From: Chromatiales bacterium
Lineage (GTDB): Bacteria; Pseudomonadota; Gammaproteobacteria; JACCYU01
Length of the DNA stretch: 6,265 nt
Reading direction: 5' to 3'
NCBI GenBank assembly: GCA_031177845.1
Contig: JAPSGG010000099.1
Span: forward strand, 1 to 6,265
The translations under genes and the position numbers were made by a program. Below the pieces are notes generated by a model. It did not search any database. It was not told where the DNA came from and saw only the letters and a list, made by a program, of their open reading frames with translations. Shown here one piece after another: positions 5,606 to 6,265 of the stretch. Each line of letters opens with the position of its first letter. The first letter of the stretch is position 1.

Positions 5606-5776
5606 GTGCTGGTAATTACGGGTAAAGTCGGCGAGATGATACGCATCATTGACCGCCATAGCTTCACCCTTAAGGTCCTGGAGTGTGGCGCCGGCCAAGT
5701 CAAGCTCGTATTCGACGCACCCGAACAGGTGGTCATCGTCCGAGACGCGGCGACAAATCAACCAAGGGTGGATTGA
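5606..5776 (+). CDS. Divergent CsrA-family protein 2 (GTG start)
   Basis: A 56-residue frame starting at GTG 5606 gives VLVITGKVGEMIRIID at the start and KVLECGAGQVKLVFDAPEQ, then VVIVRD: the CsrA pattern of five short strands. GAGG lies 9 bases upstream of the GTG. An in-frame ATG at 5597 would add three residues but touches the GAGG, so GTG is preferred; it also aligns with CsrA Met1. Thr5 and the VGE motif are kept. The residue at position 6 is Gly instead of Arg, while Arg46 aligns with the RNA-binding Arg44 of E. coli CsrA. With protein 1 it shares VGE, RI.D, HS, VL, a G-V/L-F-AP track and V.IV, so the two look like old paralogues. The short length and GTG start make it easy to overlook. 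The fold assignment is good; RNA binding is uncertain. Confidence 0.75.
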   Translation: MLVITGKVGEMIRIIDRHSFTLKVLECGAGQVKLVFDAPEQVVIVRDAATNQPRVD

Positions 5777-5897
5777 GCGGTGCACGGAAAGGGCGGCGTA
5801 GCAGTGCTAGTCCCGCCAGAAACCCTTAAACCGCGTCACTGGCTAACGCGGACTGCACCGGTCAGTGCGTTGATGGGGAAGTGATGGACTGTGCGAA

Positions 5898-5922
5898 CGG
5901 GCAACGGGGATCCCCTTGCCCG
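5898..5922. repeat. Hairpin CGGGCAA / TTGCCCG with a GGA-containing apical part
   Basis: CGGGCAA (5898-5904) pairs perfectly with TTGCCCG (5916-5922). The 11 bases between, CGGGGATCCCC, can add three more pairs (GGG/CCC) around a GATC tetraloop, or stay open and present a GGA on the plus strand. GGA in hairpin loops is the usual CsrA recognition element, so transcription of this region would place a candidate CsrA site next to CsrA-like genes. There is no T-run, so it is a poor terminator. Confidence 0.4.
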
Positions 5923-6090
5923 CCCACGTTCTGTAGTGTCCCTAGCCCTTCTGTGCGCCCATTAGCGCCACTCGATGTCCCATCGGTCGGCCACACCGGA
6001 CACCCGTAGTCATGAGCAGGTGTTAAACCCCTACACGAGGCGGTATGAGTGGCAGGTAGTGTGCTACTGATCCCGAGTGTTCCCAATTAA

Positions 6091-6116
6091 GTCACAAGTG
6101 GGTCACAACGGTCACA
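6091..6116 (+). repeat. Three direct GTCACA repeats, possible recombinase arm-type sites
   Basis: GTCACA occurs at 6091, 6102 and 6111, spaced 11 and 9 bases, close to one helical turn; the first two share the longer GTCACAA. They end about 67 bp from the right att-like site, inside the element. Short, helically phased direct repeats beside a core site fit tyrosine-recombinase arm-type sites. No integrase gene is present here to confirm it. Confidence 0.4.
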
Positions 6117-6182
6117 CAGAAATGCTTGTTAGGTCTATCGAGAAACTATGTTGGAGGCGCGCTGTAGCGCGTTATGATGCGG

Positions 6183-6235
<53 letters not shown>

Positions 6236-6265
6236 CGCTTGCCACCGTGATGATATATGTTTATC

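Larger units (their letters stand above)
5777..6182. other. Non-coding right arm of the element
   Basis: This 406-bp stretch between the second CsrA-like gene and the right att-like site has no convincing gene on either strand. It contains a 6-bp stem (CCGCGT/ACGCGG) near 5830-5852, the GGA-bearing hairpin at 5898-5922, three GTCACA repeats at 6091-6116 and a near-palindrome CGCGCT-GT-AGCGCG at 6158-6171. In an integrative element this is where a recombinase arm would be expected. Confidence 0.5.

Noticed and set aside
5491..5736. A minus-strand 81-codon open frame
   Set aside because: It is the shadow of the second CsrA-like gene, whose plus-strand translation has clear family motifs.
5862..6086. 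A minus-strand 74-codon open frame in the right arm
   Set aside because: Low-complexity Gly/Thr/Pro composition, no ribosome-binding site and no family resemblance.
6091..6116. Plasmid-like iterons or a CRISPR array
   Set aside because: The repeats are only six bases, three in number, and no replication protein, cas gene or spacer structure is present.

Overview
The window looks like part of a GC-rich proteobacterial chromosome, probably beta- or gammaproteobacterial. The tRNA-Phe 3' sequence, the CsrA family and the codon use all point that way, but the genus cannot be told from the sequence. All full-length chromosomal genes in the left two thirds lie on the minus strand.

Left block (1-1604, minus strand). 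A polysaccharide pyruvyl transferase family gene (CsaB-like) is followed 8 bp later by the N-terminal 147 codons of an FAD-dependent oxidoreductase that runs off the window edge. The spacing implies one operon. About 550 bp of apparently non-coding DNA (1605-2151) lies upstream, with several inverted repeats and perhaps decayed coding fragments.

Middle block (2152-4107, minus strand). One gene encodes a glucose/sorbosone dehydrogenase-type beta-propeller fused to a c-type cytochrome domain (CxxCH) and a C-terminal membrane anchor. This suggests a periplasmic, membrane-tethered dehydrogenase passing electrons to the respiratory chain. Its N-terminus is odd: the convincing signal peptide starts about 40 residues in.

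Right block (4185-6233). This is the most interesting part. Two 51-bp direct repeats, 50/51 identical, bound a 2.0-kb segment. Each is the 3' part of a tRNA-Phe(GAA) gene, from the anticodon loop to CCA, without the 5' half. That is what is left when tyrosine-recombinase elements integrate into a tRNA gene. The segment therefore looks like a small remnant, or one unit of a tandem island array. It holds no integrase. Its contents are a C-terminal fragment of an SRAP/YedK-type DNA-crosslink peptidase, a minus-strand remnant of an unrecognised gene, a strong hairpin, and two small genes for divergent CsrA-family proteins that flank an oppositely oriented gene for a small helical protein. About 400 bp of non-coding DNA follows, with a GGA-bearing hairpin and three GTCACA repeats next to the right-hand att copy. 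The second CsrA-like gene is short and starts with GTG, so it is easily missed. Both CsrA-like proteins keep the fold signature but differ from canonical CsrA at RNA-contacting arginines: one lacks both, the other keeps only the C-terminal one.

Working model (inference): a tRNA-Phe-targeted element carried a pair of CsrA-like post-transcriptional regulators plus a possible small partner, then lost its recombination genes. The intact tRNA-Phe should lie to the right of the window.
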